NCBI RefSeq assembly: GCF_019977235.1 | Contig: NZ_AP024646.1 | Coordinates: 2,728,001-2,792,000, forward strand | Direction: 5' to 3' | DNA length: 64,000 nt | Origin: Arthrobacter sp. StoSoilB5 | Lineage (GTDB): Bacteria; Actinomycetota; Actinomycetes; Actinomycetales; Micrococcaceae | Shown here: positions 35,986-45,137 of the stretch, one piece after another | Numbering within the stretch: the stretch's first letter is position 1 | Layout: every line of letters starts with the position of its first letter | Notes under the pieces: generated by a model | Database searches by the model: none | Told to the model about the DNA's origin: nothing | The model's input: the letters and a program-made list of their open reading frames with translations, nothing else | Translations under genes and position numbers: made by a program

Positions 35986-36627
35986 TCAGTGCGCCCAGCG
36001 GGCGGCTTTGACGTGGGTGAGGCTGCGGTGCAAATGAAGTGTGGTGGCGGCCTCGGCCAGCCTGGGATTCCCGGCGGCGATGGCCTCGGCAATGGCCGCA
36101 TGCTCCGCGGCAGCAGCGTGGAGCCTGGCAGTGTCGTCCGCTGCCAGCCGGCGGACCCGGACCAAATGGACGCGCAGGCTCCGCATGGCCTGGGCAAGGT
36201 AGGAGTTGGAGACCGCAGCATCGATGGCCTCATCCAGCCGTCCCACCAACGCGTAATACTCGTGACGGGCAGGATCCTTCTCGCTGAGCATCTCCGGCGC
36301 CTGCAGAAGCTGCGCATGCAGCTCGGCGAAAACGGCCGGCTCTCCCCGCTCAGCGGCCAGGGCCGCAGCCCTCACCTCCAGCGTTTCGCGCAACTCGAAC
36401 AATTCATCAATGCTCTCCAGCGAAATATCGGTCACGACGACGCCACGGCCGCCGGCCGCCGTCGTCAATCCCTCAGCACTCAACCGGCCCAACGCCTCCC
36501 GCACCGGCGTCCGGGACACCCCCAGCCGCTCGGACTGTTCCACCTCGGCAAGGACGGTTCCTGGCCTCAGGCGCCACTCAATGATGTCTTCACGGAGAGC
36601 CGCATAGGCCCGATCACTGGCGCGCAC
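35986..36627 (-). CDS. GntR family (FCD) regulator of the methylcitrate operon
   Basis: A 213-residue FadR-subfamily GntR regulator. The winged helix is at about residues 8-70 ([18 protein letters not shown]) and the FCD effector domain follows, with ligand-type histidines late in the chain ([14 protein letters not shown]). It starts at GTG 36627 with no Shine-Dalgarno; a TATACAT box lies just upstream, so the mRNA may be leaderless. The same box overlaps a TGTATACA palindrome, suggesting self-repression. It is co-directional with prpDBC and divergent from the MHS transporter. Confidence 0.88.
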   Translation of the reverse strand: MRASDRAYAALREDIIEWRLRPGTVLAEVEQSERLGVSRTPVREALGRLSAEGLTTAAGGRGVVVTDISLESIDELFELRETLEVRAAALAAERGEPAVFAELHAQLLQAPEMLSEKDPARHEYYALVGRLDEAIDAAVSNSYLAQAMRSLRVHLVRVRRLAADDTARLHAAAAEHAAIAEAIAAGNPRLAEAATTLHLHRSLTHVKAARWAH

Positions 36628-36635
36628 GCAACCAA

Positions 36636-36696
36636 TGTATACACAGGTGCTGCATTATGGCAATCGACACGACTATTTGCAGGTTTTTGTATACAT
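36636..36696. promoter_or_regulatory. Two TGTATACA operator-like sites in the prp / MHS transporter divergent region
   Basis: The perfect palindrome TGTATACA occurs at 36636-36643 and 36689-36696, extended as AATGTATACAC and TTGTATACATTG. This is the style of operator bound by FadR-type GntR proteins. One copy sits nine bases before the gntR start, the other about 115 bases before the transporter start, so one regulator could control both directions. Confidence 0.65.
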
Positions 36697-36810
36697 TGGG
36701 GTGATGTTCGTGAATACCTCCTTCGGGAGGTAGTTGGATGTCCTCGCTTCTCGCTAAGGTGCTCTGCATCACACTGTGAGAAAACGAGCCGGACATCAAA
36801 GGAGATTCCC

Positions 36811-38172
36811 ATGAGCTCAGCTTCATCCCTTGCATTTTCACCGCCGCACAGCCGCAAGACGCTTAGGAAAGTAGCGTTCGCCAGTGCGGCCGGCACCACC
36901 ATCGAGTTCTACGACTTTTTCATCTACGGAACTGCAGCGGCGTTGGTCTTTCCGGTAGTCTTCTTTCCCGCCTTAGGTGCCGCCGCCGGAACCGTCGCAT
37001 CTTTCGGCACCTTTGCCGTCGCGTTCATCGCGCGGCCGGTGGGGGCGATCATCTTCGGACACTACGGAGACAGGATCGGACGCAAAAAGACGCTGATCAC
37101 AACCCTGCTCATGATGGGAATCGCCACGGTGCTGATCGGCCTGATCCCGGATGCCAGCACCATCGGCATTGCAGCACCGATCCTGCTGGTGGTCCTTCGA
37201 TTCGTACAGGGCTTGGCTGTCGGCGGGGAATGGGCGGGGGCCACCCTGCTGACAGCCGAATACGCGCCACAAGGCAGGCGAGGAATGTTCGGCTCTTTCC
37301 CGCAGCTAGGTCCATCGGTGGCTTTCGCATTGGCCAGTGGCACGTTTCTGGTTACCAGCCTCACCCTGGGCGATAAGTCCGAGGCATTTATCACCATTGG
37401 CTGGCGGGTGCCCTTTATTCTCAGCGCCGTCCTGGTTCTGGTGGGCTTCTGGGTGCGGACCAGCATCGAGGAAACCCCGGTATTCAGGAATGCCAGCCGC
37501 CCCGCAACGACTGCCAAGCTGCCCATCGTGGAATCCATCAAGGGCCAGCCCAAGGAAATCCTCTTGGCCGGCGGTTCCCTGACACTGCTGTTTGCCCTCT
37601 TCTATATCGGAACGGCGTTCCTGACCAGCTACGCCACAAGTCCCACCGGCATGCAGTTGAGCCGTCCGGTTGTCCTTACCACTGGAATCATCGCATCAGT
37701 CTTCGTTGCCGCCGCCACGATGGCCTCCGGCATCCTTTCCGATCGATTCGGTCGCAAGAAGGTCATCGCAGCGTCCTGCATTTTCGCTGTGCCATGGTCC
37801 CTGGTGCTGTTCCCATTGCTGAACACGGGCACTGTTCTGGCCTTCGGCATTGGCCTCACCGTCACTCTTGTGATTTTCGCGATCGCCTACGGCCCGGCAG
37901 GTGCGCTCCTTCCCGAGCTGTTTGAGACCAAGTACCGCTACACCGGTGCCGGCATGGGCTACAACCTCGCCGGCGTCCTGGGCGGTGGAATTGTTCCGCT
38001 CGTCGCGGCGCAGCTGATTACCAGCACAGGAGGCTGGGGCATCGGCGTCCTGCTCGCCGCGATTGGCGTGTTCAGCATCGCTTGCACCATGGCCCTGCCC
38101 AACAAGGAAAAGACGGGACTTGAAGAACGTCCCGGTGGAACCCTGACGGAAGACCGTACTACGGTGGCATAG
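36811..38172 (+). CDS. MHS family MFS transporter
   Basis: A permease of about 453 residues with twelve predicted membrane segments, of the metabolite:H+ symporter group. Diagnostic features are GTTIEFYDFFIYGTAAAL near residue 28 and GHYGDRIGRKKTL near 85. I start at ATG 36811 after AAAGGAG; the open frame upstream runs antisense to the GntR gene and is not coding. Related carriers take up shikimate, proline betaine or organic acids. Divergence from the methylcitrate operon suggests propionate, a tricarboxylate or another acid feeding it. Two hairpins follow. Confidence 0.9.
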   Translation: MSSASSLAFSPPHSRKTLRKVAFASAAGTTIEFYDFFIYGTAAALVFPVVFFPALGAAAGTVASFGTFAVAFIARPVGAIIFGHYGDRIGRKKTLITTLLMMGIATVLIGLIPDASTIGIAAPILLVVLRFVQGLAVGGEWAGATLLTAEYAPQGRRGMFGSFPQLGPSVAFALASGTFLVTSLTLGDKSEAFITIGWRVPFILSAVLVLVGFWVRTSIEETPVFRNASRPATTAKLPIVESIKGQPKEILLAGGSLTLLFALFYIGTAFLTSYATSPTGMQLSRPVVLTTGIIASVFVAAATMASGILSDRFGRKKVIAASCIFAVPWSLVLFPLLNTGTVLAFGIGLTVTLVIFAIAYGPAGALLPELFETKYRYTGAGMGYNLAGVLGGGIVPLVAAQLITSTGGWGIGVLLAAIGVFSIACTMALPNKEKTGLEERPGGTLTEDRTTVA

Positions 38173-38189
38173 AAACCCCACTGGACGAC

Positions 38190-38219
38190 GCGGGGCCGCC
38201 GACACGTCGGCGGCCCCGC
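38190..38219 (+). terminator. Terminator hairpin after the MHS transporter
   Basis: Perfect 13-base GC-rich arms, GCGGGGCCGCCGA (38190-38202) and TCGGCGGCCCCGC (38207-38219), with a four-base loop, 17 bases after the stop. No long T-tract, as is common in high-GC actinobacteria. Confidence 0.75.
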
Positions 38220-38287
38220 ACTCGTTGATGCTCGGTGTTCCATGGAGCCCCAGGAACCAAAGGGCCCGCACAAGGGCAGAGACAGGA

Positions 38288-38315
38288 ATGTCCTCCCGGG
38301 AATCCGGGAGGACAT
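38288..38315 (-). terminator. Terminator hairpin after the LuxR-type gene
   Basis: Perfect 12-base arms, ATGTCCTCCCGG (38288-38299) and CCGGGAGGACAT (38304-38315), loop of four. It lies 22 bases beyond the stop of the minus-strand regulator and faces the other terminator at this convergent junction. Confidence 0.7.
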
Positions 38316-38337
38316 GGACAGCGGTTTCAGCGGTCAA

Positions 38338-39192
38338 CTACGGCAGCAGGCCGAGCCTTCGTGCCGCCGACACCGCTTCGAGCCGGTTATGCACCGAAAG
38401 CTTGGCCATGGCGTTTTGAAGGTAACTCTTCACGGTGACAGGCCTCAGACTCAGCCTGTCTGCGGTTTCGGCATAGGAGCAGCCCAGGGCAATCTGAGCC
38501 AGCACATCCAGTTCCCGTGGTGCGAGCCGGACATGGGGCTCCTTCCCGCTGGCGGGGGACGGGGCCAGGCGCGCGCCGATGCCATCGAGCTGCTGGGCGA
38601 GTTCTACATCTGTGACGATGCTGGCAAGTGACCGCAACTCGGCGTGTGCCTGCCGGACTTCCTCCAGCCAGTTGAGGTCGTACGCCAAGGCTGGTTCGGC
38701 CTGGACATGCTTCATGACGGAAACTCGCCGGTCCACCTCATCCCTGATCCGGAGTTCCGAAGCTATTGCCGTGGCCGCAGCCATTGCATTCTCCATGGCG
38801 CGCTCACCGAGGGGGACGTTCTCCCGACTTCCGACGTACAGGACGGAGCGCGGCTCGCCCCGTACTAGAACGGGGACCGCAGTCAGCGACCTAATGCGCT
38901 CGTTTTTCACCGCAGCATCGTATTCGTGGGTAATCCGGTCGGAACCGATGTAGTCCGTCACCAGACAGGGTTGGCGCTGACTGACTACCCAGCCACCCAG
39001 ACCAGTGCCAGGAAAAACACTGACGTTGCGCAGGCTAGCTGTGGTCGTCCCGATGAAATCCGAGAGCTGGAGGCTGTCGCGGGCCACCATTCCACTGAAC
39101 AACACTGCCGGGCGGAACCGTTGGGCCAGTTCGCGCATCGCGGCGCGGAGCAACTCGCGGTCATCGGGGCGGTAGTAGTCGTTAGGCTGCAT
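38338..39192 (-). CDS. GAF and LuxR-type HTH transcriptional regulator
   Basis: A 284-residue regulator. Residues about 25-150 look like a GAF sensor domain (TGLGGWVVSQRQPCLV, then LTAVPVLVRGEPRSVLYVG), followed by a helical linker. A C-terminal LuxR helix-turn-helix follows (LAPRELDVLAQIALGCSYAE, then RLSLRPVTVKSYLQNAMAKL). It begins 12 bases after the stop of the enoyl-CoA hydratase remnant, so it ends the valine operon. Similar GAF-LuxR proteins regulate acyl-CoA or aromatic catabolism. Its target is not known. Confidence 0.87.
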   Translation of the reverse strand: MQPNDYYRPDDRELLRAAMRELAQRFRPAVLFSGMVARDSLQLSDFIGTTTASLRNVSVFPGTGLGGWVVSQRQPCLVTDYIGSDRITHEYDAAVKNERIRSLTAVPVLVRGEPRSVLYVGSRENVPLGERAMENAMAAATAIASELRIRDEVDRRVSVMKHVQAEPALAYDLNWLEEVRQAHAELRSLASIVTDVELAQQLDGIGARLAPSPASGKEPHVRLAPRELDVLAQIALGCSYAETADRLSLRPVTVKSYLQNAMAKLSVHNRLEAVSAARRLGLLP

Positions 39193-39203
39193 GAACGTAC
39201 CCG

Positions 39204-39420
39204 CTACTGGTGAAGGAAGCTCGGCGGACGCTTCTCAATAAAGGCGAGAGCTTGGATATAGCGGTTGCTGTCTCCAGAGCGTGCGACATGAGTTCCGCCG
39301 CTGGCAGAACCTGGCTCACCAAACCTGAACGTTCAGCTTCTTCTGCCCAATCATAAGATCAGTCAGTAGCATGTCCATTCCCTTGGACTTGCCGACAGCC
39401 CTGTTTTTGTAGTCCGTCAT
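39204..39420 (-). pseudogene. Enoyl-CoA hydratase (crotonase) remnant, deleted and frameshifted
   Basis: The minus strand here carries pieces of a crotonase-family gene in three frames. From ATG 39420 it reads MTDY, then KNRAVGKSKGMDMLLTD, typical of the middle of the protein. The next frame reads AEEAERSGLVSQVLPAAELM, and the third ends NRYIQALAFIEKRPPSFLHQ and a TAG at 39204. The normal protein is about 260 residues; around 190 are missing after MTDY, and two frameshifts follow. The ATG overlaps the mmsB stop (ATGA), so the gene was once translationally coupled. No function expected. Confidence 0.75.
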
Positions 39421-40373
39421 GAGGCGTCCGTCGCAGTAACCGTAGGCTGACCGGCGAAGTCTGATTCGTCCGCTTTTGCCCTCATGGCGTTGATGATCGC
39501 AGAAAAGTCCTGTTCTGCACCGCCGCCGTCGGAAAACGCGCGATACATATCGGCAGCCCTTCCCCCAAGTCCAACGTCCTGCAGGCCGGCGTAAGCCTGC
39601 GCGTCGGCTGCCAAGTCCAGGTCTTTGGCCATGAGGGCACTCGCGAAACCGGGACGGAAATCGTGGTTCGCCGGGCTGGCAGGCACAGGACCTGGTACGG
39701 GGCAGTTGGAGGTCAGCGCCCAGCACTGACCGGACGCATTTGCCATCACATCGAACAGTGCGTCGTTGCCAACCCCAAGTTGCTCGCCCAAGACAAAGGC
39801 TTCACTGACGGCGATCATGGTGATGCCCAAAATCATGTTGTTGCAAATCTTGGCTGCTTGGCCGGCTCCGGGCCCGCCGCAGTACACCTTCCGTTTGCCC
39901 ATAGTGTCGAGCAGCGGGCCCGCTTGGGCAAAGTCAGCGTCAAGTCCTCCAACCATGAACGTCAATGTGCCGGCAGTGGCGCCGGCAACCCCACCGGAAA
40001 CAGGAGCCTCCAAGCACCTTTGGCCCGCCGAAGCCGCCAACTCGTGTGCGGCCAGGGAATCTCCCACCGCAATGGTGGAACAGTCAATAAAGAGGGTTCC
40101 TGGGGAGGCTGCCGACAACAGCCCCCTGGAATCATCCGTTCCTTTGTAAAGTTCCAGAACGTGGCGGCCTGCTGGGAGCATCGTGATAACCACATCGGCA
40201 GCGTCAACGGCCGATACCGCGGACTCAGCAATCTTGATTCCGTGGGTGCGGGCCTGATCGAGGGAAGAAGCTGCCAGGTCAAACCCAGTTACCTCATACC
40301 CGGCATTTGCGAGATTGGCTGCCATTGGACCACCCATGTGGCCCAGTCCGATAAAGGCGATTCGTGTTGTCAT
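39417..40373 (-). CDS. mmsB: 3-hydroxyisobutyrate dehydrogenase
   Basis: A 318-residue beta-hydroxyacid dehydrogenase that oxidises 3-hydroxyisobutyrate to methylmalonate semialdehyde with NAD. The Rossmann motif IGLGHMGGPMAANL lies at residues 8-21, the substrate motif EAPVSGGVAGATAGT near 122, and the catalytic lysine in GQAAKICNNMILG near 173. It is about 20 residues longer than usual, with an extra tail after INAMRAKAD. It works with mmsA, encoded upstream in the same operon, in valine breakdown. Confidence 0.93.
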   Translation of the reverse strand: MTTRIAFIGLGHMGGPMAANLANAGYEVTGFDLAASSLDQARTHGIKIAESAVSAVDAADVVITMLPAGRHVLELYKGTDDSRGLLSAASPGTLFIDCSTIAVGDSLAAHELAASAGQRCLEAPVSGGVAGATAGTLTFMVGGLDADFAQAGPLLDTMGKRKVYCGGPGAGQAAKICNNMILGITMIAVSEAFVLGEQLGVGNDALFDVMANASGQCWALTSNCPVPGPVPASPANHDFRPGFASALMAKDLDLAADAQAYAGLQDVGLGGRAADMYRAFSDGGGAEQDFSAIINAMRAKADESDFAGQPTVTATDAS

Positions 40374-40423
40374 GAGTTTTCCTCGCGTTTCGATGAGTGC
40401 TTTTGGTCGGGCATGTCGAGCGA

Positions 40424-42313
40424 CTAGTGATTGGCGTGCTTACCCTGAAGTATTGGGCTCAGCGAAGTGAAGATTTCGGGATTCTCGATGGTCGCCGGCA
40501 GCGCTTCACTGCGCCCTTCGGCGATTGCCCGCATGCTGCGGCGCAGAATCTTTCCCGAGCGCGTCTTCGGGAGGCCGTCCACGACGTATAGTTCGCGAAA
40601 GGCCGCAACCGGTCCAACCTCTGCGCGGACAGAGGCGATGATCTGTTCTCGCAAGGTGTCCTCGGCAATGTTGGCCCCGGTTTTCAAGACCACGAAGCCC
40701 CGGGCCACCTGTCCCTTCAACGCGTCGGGTACTCCGATGACCGCGCATTCAGCGACGGCCGGATGAGCAGCCAATACCGCTTCCATGACCCCAGTGGACA
40801 AACGGTGGCCGGCAACGTTGATGACATCATCAGTGCGTCCCATGACAAACACGTATCCGTCCTCATCGATCAGGCCGCTGTCGCCGGTGAGATAGTACCC
40901 GTCAAACCGGCTCAAGTACGCCTTCCGATAGCGTTCTTTGTCTTTCCAGAGGGTGCTCAGCATGCCTGGGGGTTGCGGCAGTCTAATACAAAGCATCCCC
41001 TCGCTACCGGCCTCAACCGGATTGCCGTCCGGTGAGAGCACCCGAATGTCGAACCCGGGAACAGGAACCGAGGGCGACCCCGGCTTGAGGGGCATAGGGT
41101 CCAGACCGCGGAGGTTCGCGCATGCGGGCCATCCGGTTTCCGTTTGCCACCAGTGGTCGACCACCGGAACGCCCAGGATGTTGCCAGCCCACGAGTAAGT
41201 GTCTGGATCAAGCCTTTCGCCTGCGAGGAACAGGGTCTCCAGACTGCTGAGATCGTGCCCGTCCAACCACTTCCCGTCGGGGTCAACCCGTTTAATTGCC
41301 CGGATGGCCGTAGGTGCAGTGAGCAATACTTTGACTTTGTACTTCTCGATGATGCGCCAGAACGCACCTGCGTCCGGAGTTCCAACAGGCTTTCCCTCGA
41401 ACATGACAGTAGTGGCTCCGCAAATAAGGGGCCCATACACCGTGTAAGTGTGGCCGACCTGCCATCCGACATCTGAGGCCGCCCACATGGTTTCCCCTGG
41501 TTGAACGTTGTACACGTTGGGCAGGGACCAAGCCAGGGCGACGGCGTGGCCGCCGTTGTCCCGGACTACACCTTTGGGTTTTCCTGTGGTTCCCGAGGTG
41601 TAAAGGATGTAGAGGGGATCGGTTGACATGACGGGTTCGCATTCGGCCGGTTCGGCAGCGGCAATGACGGCATCCCAATCGAATTCGCCTTCTCCCAGTT
41701 CCGACATGGACTGTTCACGTTGAAGGATGATCGTGGCATCGGGACGGTGGCTGGTCTTTTCCAATGCAGCCCGGATGATAGGGGTATATTCCACAACACG
41801 GCCTGGCTCGAGGCCACAGGATGCAGCCACGATGACTGTTGGCTCGGCATCGTCGATTCGCGAGGCAAGTTCAGGAGCGGCAAAACCACCAAAGACCACC
41901 GAGTGAATTGCGCCTAGCCGAGCACACGCCAGCATCGCAATGGCGGCTTCGGGAACCATCGGCATGTAGATCAGCACGCGGTCTCCGCGGCCTACGCCCA
42001 GGTCGCGAAGGGCGCCTGCGAACCGGCTGACCAGGTCAAGGAGTTCGGTGTATGTATAGCGTTCCGTTCGATTGGCCATTGCCGATTCCCAGACGAGGGC
42101 CAGTCGGTCACCTTTCCCTTGGACCACGTGCCGGTCAAGCGCGTTGTAACAGGTGTTGAGTACGCCGTCCGGGAACCAGTTGAAGAACGGCGCCTCGGAG
42201 TCGTCGAGCGCGCGATGGGGCTTTTCATACCAGTCGATCGCGCCGGCGGCTTCGAGCCAGAACGATTGGGGGTCGGCCATACTGCGTGAGTAGCTATCAG
42301 CGTATGCAGACAT
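40424..42313 (-). CDS. Propionyl/acetyl-CoA synthetase-like acyl-CoA ligase (PrpE-like)
   Basis: An AMP-forming acyl-CoA synthetase of about 629 residues. Features: the N-terminal ACS segment (DPQSFWLEAAGAIDWYEKPH), ATP motif YTSGTTGKPKGV near 240, and the C-terminal PKTRSGKILRR with the acylatable lysine. It best fits the PrpE group by its opening and by context. I use the ATG at 42313; an in-frame GTG at 42325 overlaps the upstream stop (GTGA), is the alternative, and would add four residues. It may activate propionate, isobutyrate or 3-hydroxyisobutyrate for the valine/methylcitrate routes. Confidence 0.88.
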   Translation of the reverse strand: MSAYADSYSRSMADPQSFWLEAAGAIDWYEKPHRALDDSEAPFFNWFPDGVLNTCYNALDRHVVQGKGDRLALVWESAMANRTERYTYTELLDLVSRFAGALRDLGVGRGDRVLIYMPMVPEAAIAMLACARLGAIHSVVFGGFAAPELASRIDDAEPTVIVAASCGLEPGRVVEYTPIIRAALEKTSHRPDATIILQREQSMSELGEGEFDWDAVIAAAEPAECEPVMSTDPLYILYTSGTTGKPKGVVRDNGGHAVALAWSLPNVYNVQPGETMWAASDVGWQVGHTYTVYGPLICGATTVMFEGKPVGTPDAGAFWRIIEKYKVKVLLTAPTAIRAIKRVDPDGKWLDGHDLSSLETLFLAGERLDPDTYSWAGNILGVPVVDHWWQTETGWPACANLRGLDPMPLKPGSPSVPVPGFDIRVLSPDGNPVEAGSEGMLCIRLPQPPGMLSTLWKDKERYRKAYLSRFDGYYLTGDSGLIDEDGYVFVMGRTDDVINVAGHRLSTGVMEAVLAAHPAVAECAVIGVPDALKGQVARGFVVLKTGANIAEDTLREQIIASVRAEVGPVAAFRELYVVDGLPKTRSGKILRRSMRAIAEGRSEALPATIENPEIFTSLSPILQGKHANH

Positions 42314-42321
42314 GGAATGCT

Positions 42322-43428
42322 TCACACTCCTGAAAAAGTTGAAAATTGGTTGGTTGCTGGCCTCGGTTGCGTCAACTGATTGCCAAGCCCGAGCTCACGT
42401 CGGCCGAGGGATGCGAAGCACGCCGCAACCATGTCGTTGGTCACGTCGACCGTGGTTGCCGGGTTCCAGCGGGGACTCCGGTCTTTGTCGATGACTTGTG
42501 CGCGGATGCCCTCACGGAAGTCGTTGCCTTCCAGAAAACGGAGACCGATGCGGTATTCCATGTCCAGTGCTTCCTCAAGAGCCAGATCCCGCGCCCGCGC
42601 AAATCTAAGTGCCTGAAGTGTGACTTTGAGGGCCGTCGGTGACTTGGCCTCGATAGTGTCCGCTGCGTGGTCCGCCTCCGGTACCGATGCGGTCCGTAGA
42701 CGACGCACGATTTCGCCGACGTCGTCGCTCGCGTAGGCATGGTCTATCCAGGTCCTCTCTGCAGCCAGGCTGGAAGGCGGTGGCTCCTGGACGAAGCGCG
42801 CGACGGCGTCGTCGGCAGACTCCTCTTCCAGCGCCGTCGCAAGTGAGTCCAGTCTGTCGCCCGCAACGAAGTGGTCAGCGAGGCCAAGGTGCAGGACGTC
42901 GGCGCCGTCGAGGTGGGCACCTGTCAGGGCCGCATGGGTTCCGGACTCACCAGGGGCTGCCGCGAGCAAGAAGGTACCGCCGACGTCGGGAACGAAACCA
43001 ATCGTTGTCTCCGGCATCCCCATTCGTGTGCGCTCGGTAACGACACGGTGGGAGCCGTGGGCCGAAATGCCCACACCGCCGCCGAGCACCAGACCGTCCA
43101 TAAACGCCACGTACGGCTTGGGATAGCGGCTGATGAGCGAGTTGAGACGGTACTCCCTGGCCCAGAACTGCGCAGTGGCGCTGCCGCCGTCGTCGACTAT
43201 GTCCCGGTAGATCGCCACGATGTCGCCGCCGGCGCAGAGGCCGCGTTCCCCGGCGCCCCGCATCAGGACCGTCCTCACCGCATCGTCTTCGGCCCACTCG
43301 CCAAGCTTGGCGAGCATTGCTTCCACCATCTGTGGGGTTAGCGCGTTGATGTTCCGGGGCCGGTTGAGCACGATGATGCCGAGCCGGCCTCGACGTTCGA
43401 AGAGGACTTGGTCGGTGGGCATGTTCAA
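42322..43428 (-). CDS. 3-hydroxyisobutyryl-CoA hydrolase (crotonase family)
   Basis: A 368-residue crotonase-superfamily protein. Its length and motifs mark it as a 3-hydroxyisobutyryl-CoA hydrolase rather than a 260-residue hydratase. The oxyanion region is GLCAGGDIVAIYRD near residue 63, then MDGLVLGGGVGISAHGSHRV near 108 and MPETTIGFVPDVGG near 135 with the catalytic glutamate. It releases 3-hydroxyisobutyrate from its CoA ester in valine breakdown. The ATG overlaps the mmsA stop by four bases, giving tight co-expression. Confidence 0.93.
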   Translation of the reverse strand: MNMPTDQVLFERRGRLGIIVLNRPRNINALTPQMVEAMLAKLGEWAEDDAVRTVLMRGAGERGLCAGGDIVAIYRDIVDDGGSATAQFWAREYRLNSLISRYPKPYVAFMDGLVLGGGVGISAHGSHRVVTERTRMGMPETTIGFVPDVGGTFLLAAAPGESGTHAALTGAHLDGADVLHLGLADHFVAGDRLDSLATALEEESADDAVARFVQEPPPSSLAAERTWIDHAYASDDVGEIVRRLRTASVPEADHAADTIEAKSPTALKVTLQALRFARARDLALEEALDMEYRIGLRFLEGNDFREGIRAQVIDKDRSPRWNPATTVDVTNDMVAACFASLGRRELGLGNQLTQPRPATNQFSTFSGV

Positions 43429-44927
43429 CTTCCGGCAGGCATGACGAAGCTGGCGCCCCCGCGGATGCCCGACGGCCAGCGGCTGGTGACAGTCTTGGTT
43501 TTTGTGTAGAAGCGGAACGCATCCGGTCCGTGCTGGTTAAGGTCGCCGAAGCCAGATGCTTTCCAGCCGCCGAAAGTGTAGTAAGCAATCGGGACCGGGA
43601 GCGGAACGTTGATTCCCACCATGCCGACCTCGACCCGGCTGGAAAAGTCGCGCGCCGCATCGCCGTCGCGTGTGAAGACCGCGACGCCGTTGCCGAACTC
43701 GTGCTCGTTGCACAAGCGCAGTGCTTCGTCGTAGTCCTCGGCGCGGACAACGCTCAGCACGGGACCAAAGATCTCCTCTTTGTAGATGCTCATTTCCGGC
43801 GTCACGTGGTCGAACAGGGTGGGGCCTACCCAGAATCCGCCCTCATAGCCCTCTACGGTTGGTCCACGCCCGTCCACCACCAGGGTGGCTCCTGAGTCCT
43901 GACCGGCGGCAATGTAGGACTCGATGCGGTCCTTCGCTGATGCAGCAATGACCGGACCGAAGTCGCTGGCCTTATTCATGCTGTGCCCGACGGTGAGTTT
44001 GTTGATCCGCTCTTTGAGCTTGGCAACCAGCGCGTCGGCCGTCTTTTCGCCCACCGGCACTGCGACTGATATCGCCATGCAGCGTTCGCCCGCGGAGCCG
44101 TAAGCCGCGCCGATCAAGGCGTCAGCGGTCATATCCAGATCGGCGTCCGGAAGGATCACCATGTGGTTCTTGGCTCCGCCGAAGCACTGGGCACGCTTGC
44201 CCTGCGCGGCGGCCGTCGCGTAGATGTACTGAGCGATCGGCGTGGAGCCAACGAAACCAATTGCTTTGACGCGCGGGTCCTCAAGGAGAGCGTCAACGGC
44301 TTCCTTGTCGCCGTTGATCACGTTGAACACGCCGTCCGGCAACCCTGCTTCGGTGAGTAGTTCCGCCAGACGAAGAGGAACGGACGGATCGCGTTCGGAA
44401 GGCTTGAGGACGAAGGCGTTGCCGGCAGCCAACGCGGGTCCAGCCTGCCACAGGGGGATCATGGCTGGAAAATTGAAGGGGCTGATGCCCGCGACGACGC
44501 CGAGCGGCTTCCGCAGGGAGTGGACGTCGATTCCCGTCCCGACACTGTCGGAGAACTCACCCTTCAACAAATGAGCAGCCGCTCCAGCTGAGAATTCCAC
44601 GACCTCAAGGCCACGCTGGATGTCCCCCTTCGCATCGGCAAAGGTCTTGCCGTGCTCAGATGAGAGCATTTCAGCGAGCTCGTCCAGATGTTCATTGACG
44701 AGTGCGACGAACTTCAGCAGGATTCGGCCGCGGCGCTGCGGGTTCATCGCTGACCATTCCGCGTGACCCTTTTCGGCATTGGCCACAGACTCGCTTACCT
44801 CTGCGGGGGTGGCAAGCGGGACACGTGCCTGCACCTGTCCGGTGCAGGGGTCAAAGACGTCGCCGAAGCGCTTGGACGTGCCCTCCGTGCGTGTTCCGCC
44901 AATGTAGTGCGTGAGTACGTTGACCAT
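43425..44927 (-). CDS. mmsA: Methylmalonate-semialdehyde dehydrogenase (CoA-acylating)
   Basis: An aldehyde dehydrogenase of about 500 residues that turns methylmalonate semialdehyde into propionyl-CoA. The family motif GSAGERCMAISVAVPVG near residue 285 holds the catalytic cysteine; QCFGGAKNHMVILPDADLD lies before it. I begin at ATG 44927, where AAAGGAGC lies just upstream, instead of a longer frame with no ribosome site. It opens the four-gene minus-strand valine operon. Its product, propionyl-CoA, is the substrate of the prp genes 10 kb away in this window. Confidence 0.94.
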   Translation of the reverse strand: MVNVLTHYIGGTRTEGTSKRFGDVFDPCTGQVQARVPLATPAEVSESVANAEKGHAEWSAMNPQRRGRILLKFVALVNEHLDELAEMLSSEHGKTFADAKGDIQRGLEVVEFSAGAAAHLLKGEFSDSVGTGIDVHSLRKPLGVVAGISPFNFPAMIPLWQAGPALAAGNAFVLKPSERDPSVPLRLAELLTEAGLPDGVFNVINGDKEAVDALLEDPRVKAIGFVGSTPIAQYIYATAAAQGKRAQCFGGAKNHMVILPDADLDMTADALIGAAYGSAGERCMAISVAVPVGEKTADALVAKLKERINKLTVGHSMNKASDFGPVIAASAKDRIESYIAAGQDSGATLVVDGRGPTVEGYEGGFWVGPTLFDHVTPEMSIYKEEIFGPVLSVVRAEDYDEALRLCNEHEFGNGVAVFTRDGDAARDFSSRVEVGMVGINVPLPVPIAYYTFGGWKASGFGDLNQHGPDAFRFYTKTKTVTSRWPSGIRGGASFVMPAGS

Positions 44928-45137
44928 GAAATGCTCCTTTGCTTCTGGATCACTGGCCTCGGTTCCGTGGGCTGGGTGATCCATCATCTGGTCGAAGGTC
45001 TGGGGGATTCCAGCTTTCTGCTGGGCCGTTGATTCAGCGTCCCACCGCCTCAACGGTGCGAACAAGCGCAGTTAAAGCAGATGCCATGTGCATACGTGCA
45101 CATGGCATCAGCGATGGGTCGGCCCTTGTTCCGACGG

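Noticed and set aside
34364..36037. Long plus-strand open frame of about 557 codons opposite prpD and prpB
   Set aside because: It is antisense to two clear genes; its glycine/valine-rich, low-complexity translation is a byproduct of high-GC codon use on the other strand.
35989..36810. N-terminal extension of the MHS transporter frame
   Set aside because: It runs antisense to the GntR gene and through the operator region; ATG 36811 has AAAGGAG and a normal transporter N-terminus.
39316..39726. Open frame ending MTDYKNRAVGKSKG as a complete small gene
   Set aside because: Most of it is mmsB sequence read in another frame; only the part below 39420 is meaningful, as a crotonase remnant.
42313..42325. 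GTG at 42325 as the certain start of the PrpE-like gene
   Set aside because: It overlaps the upstream stop as GTGA but is only one base from GGAG; I kept ATG 42313 and note the choice is not settled.
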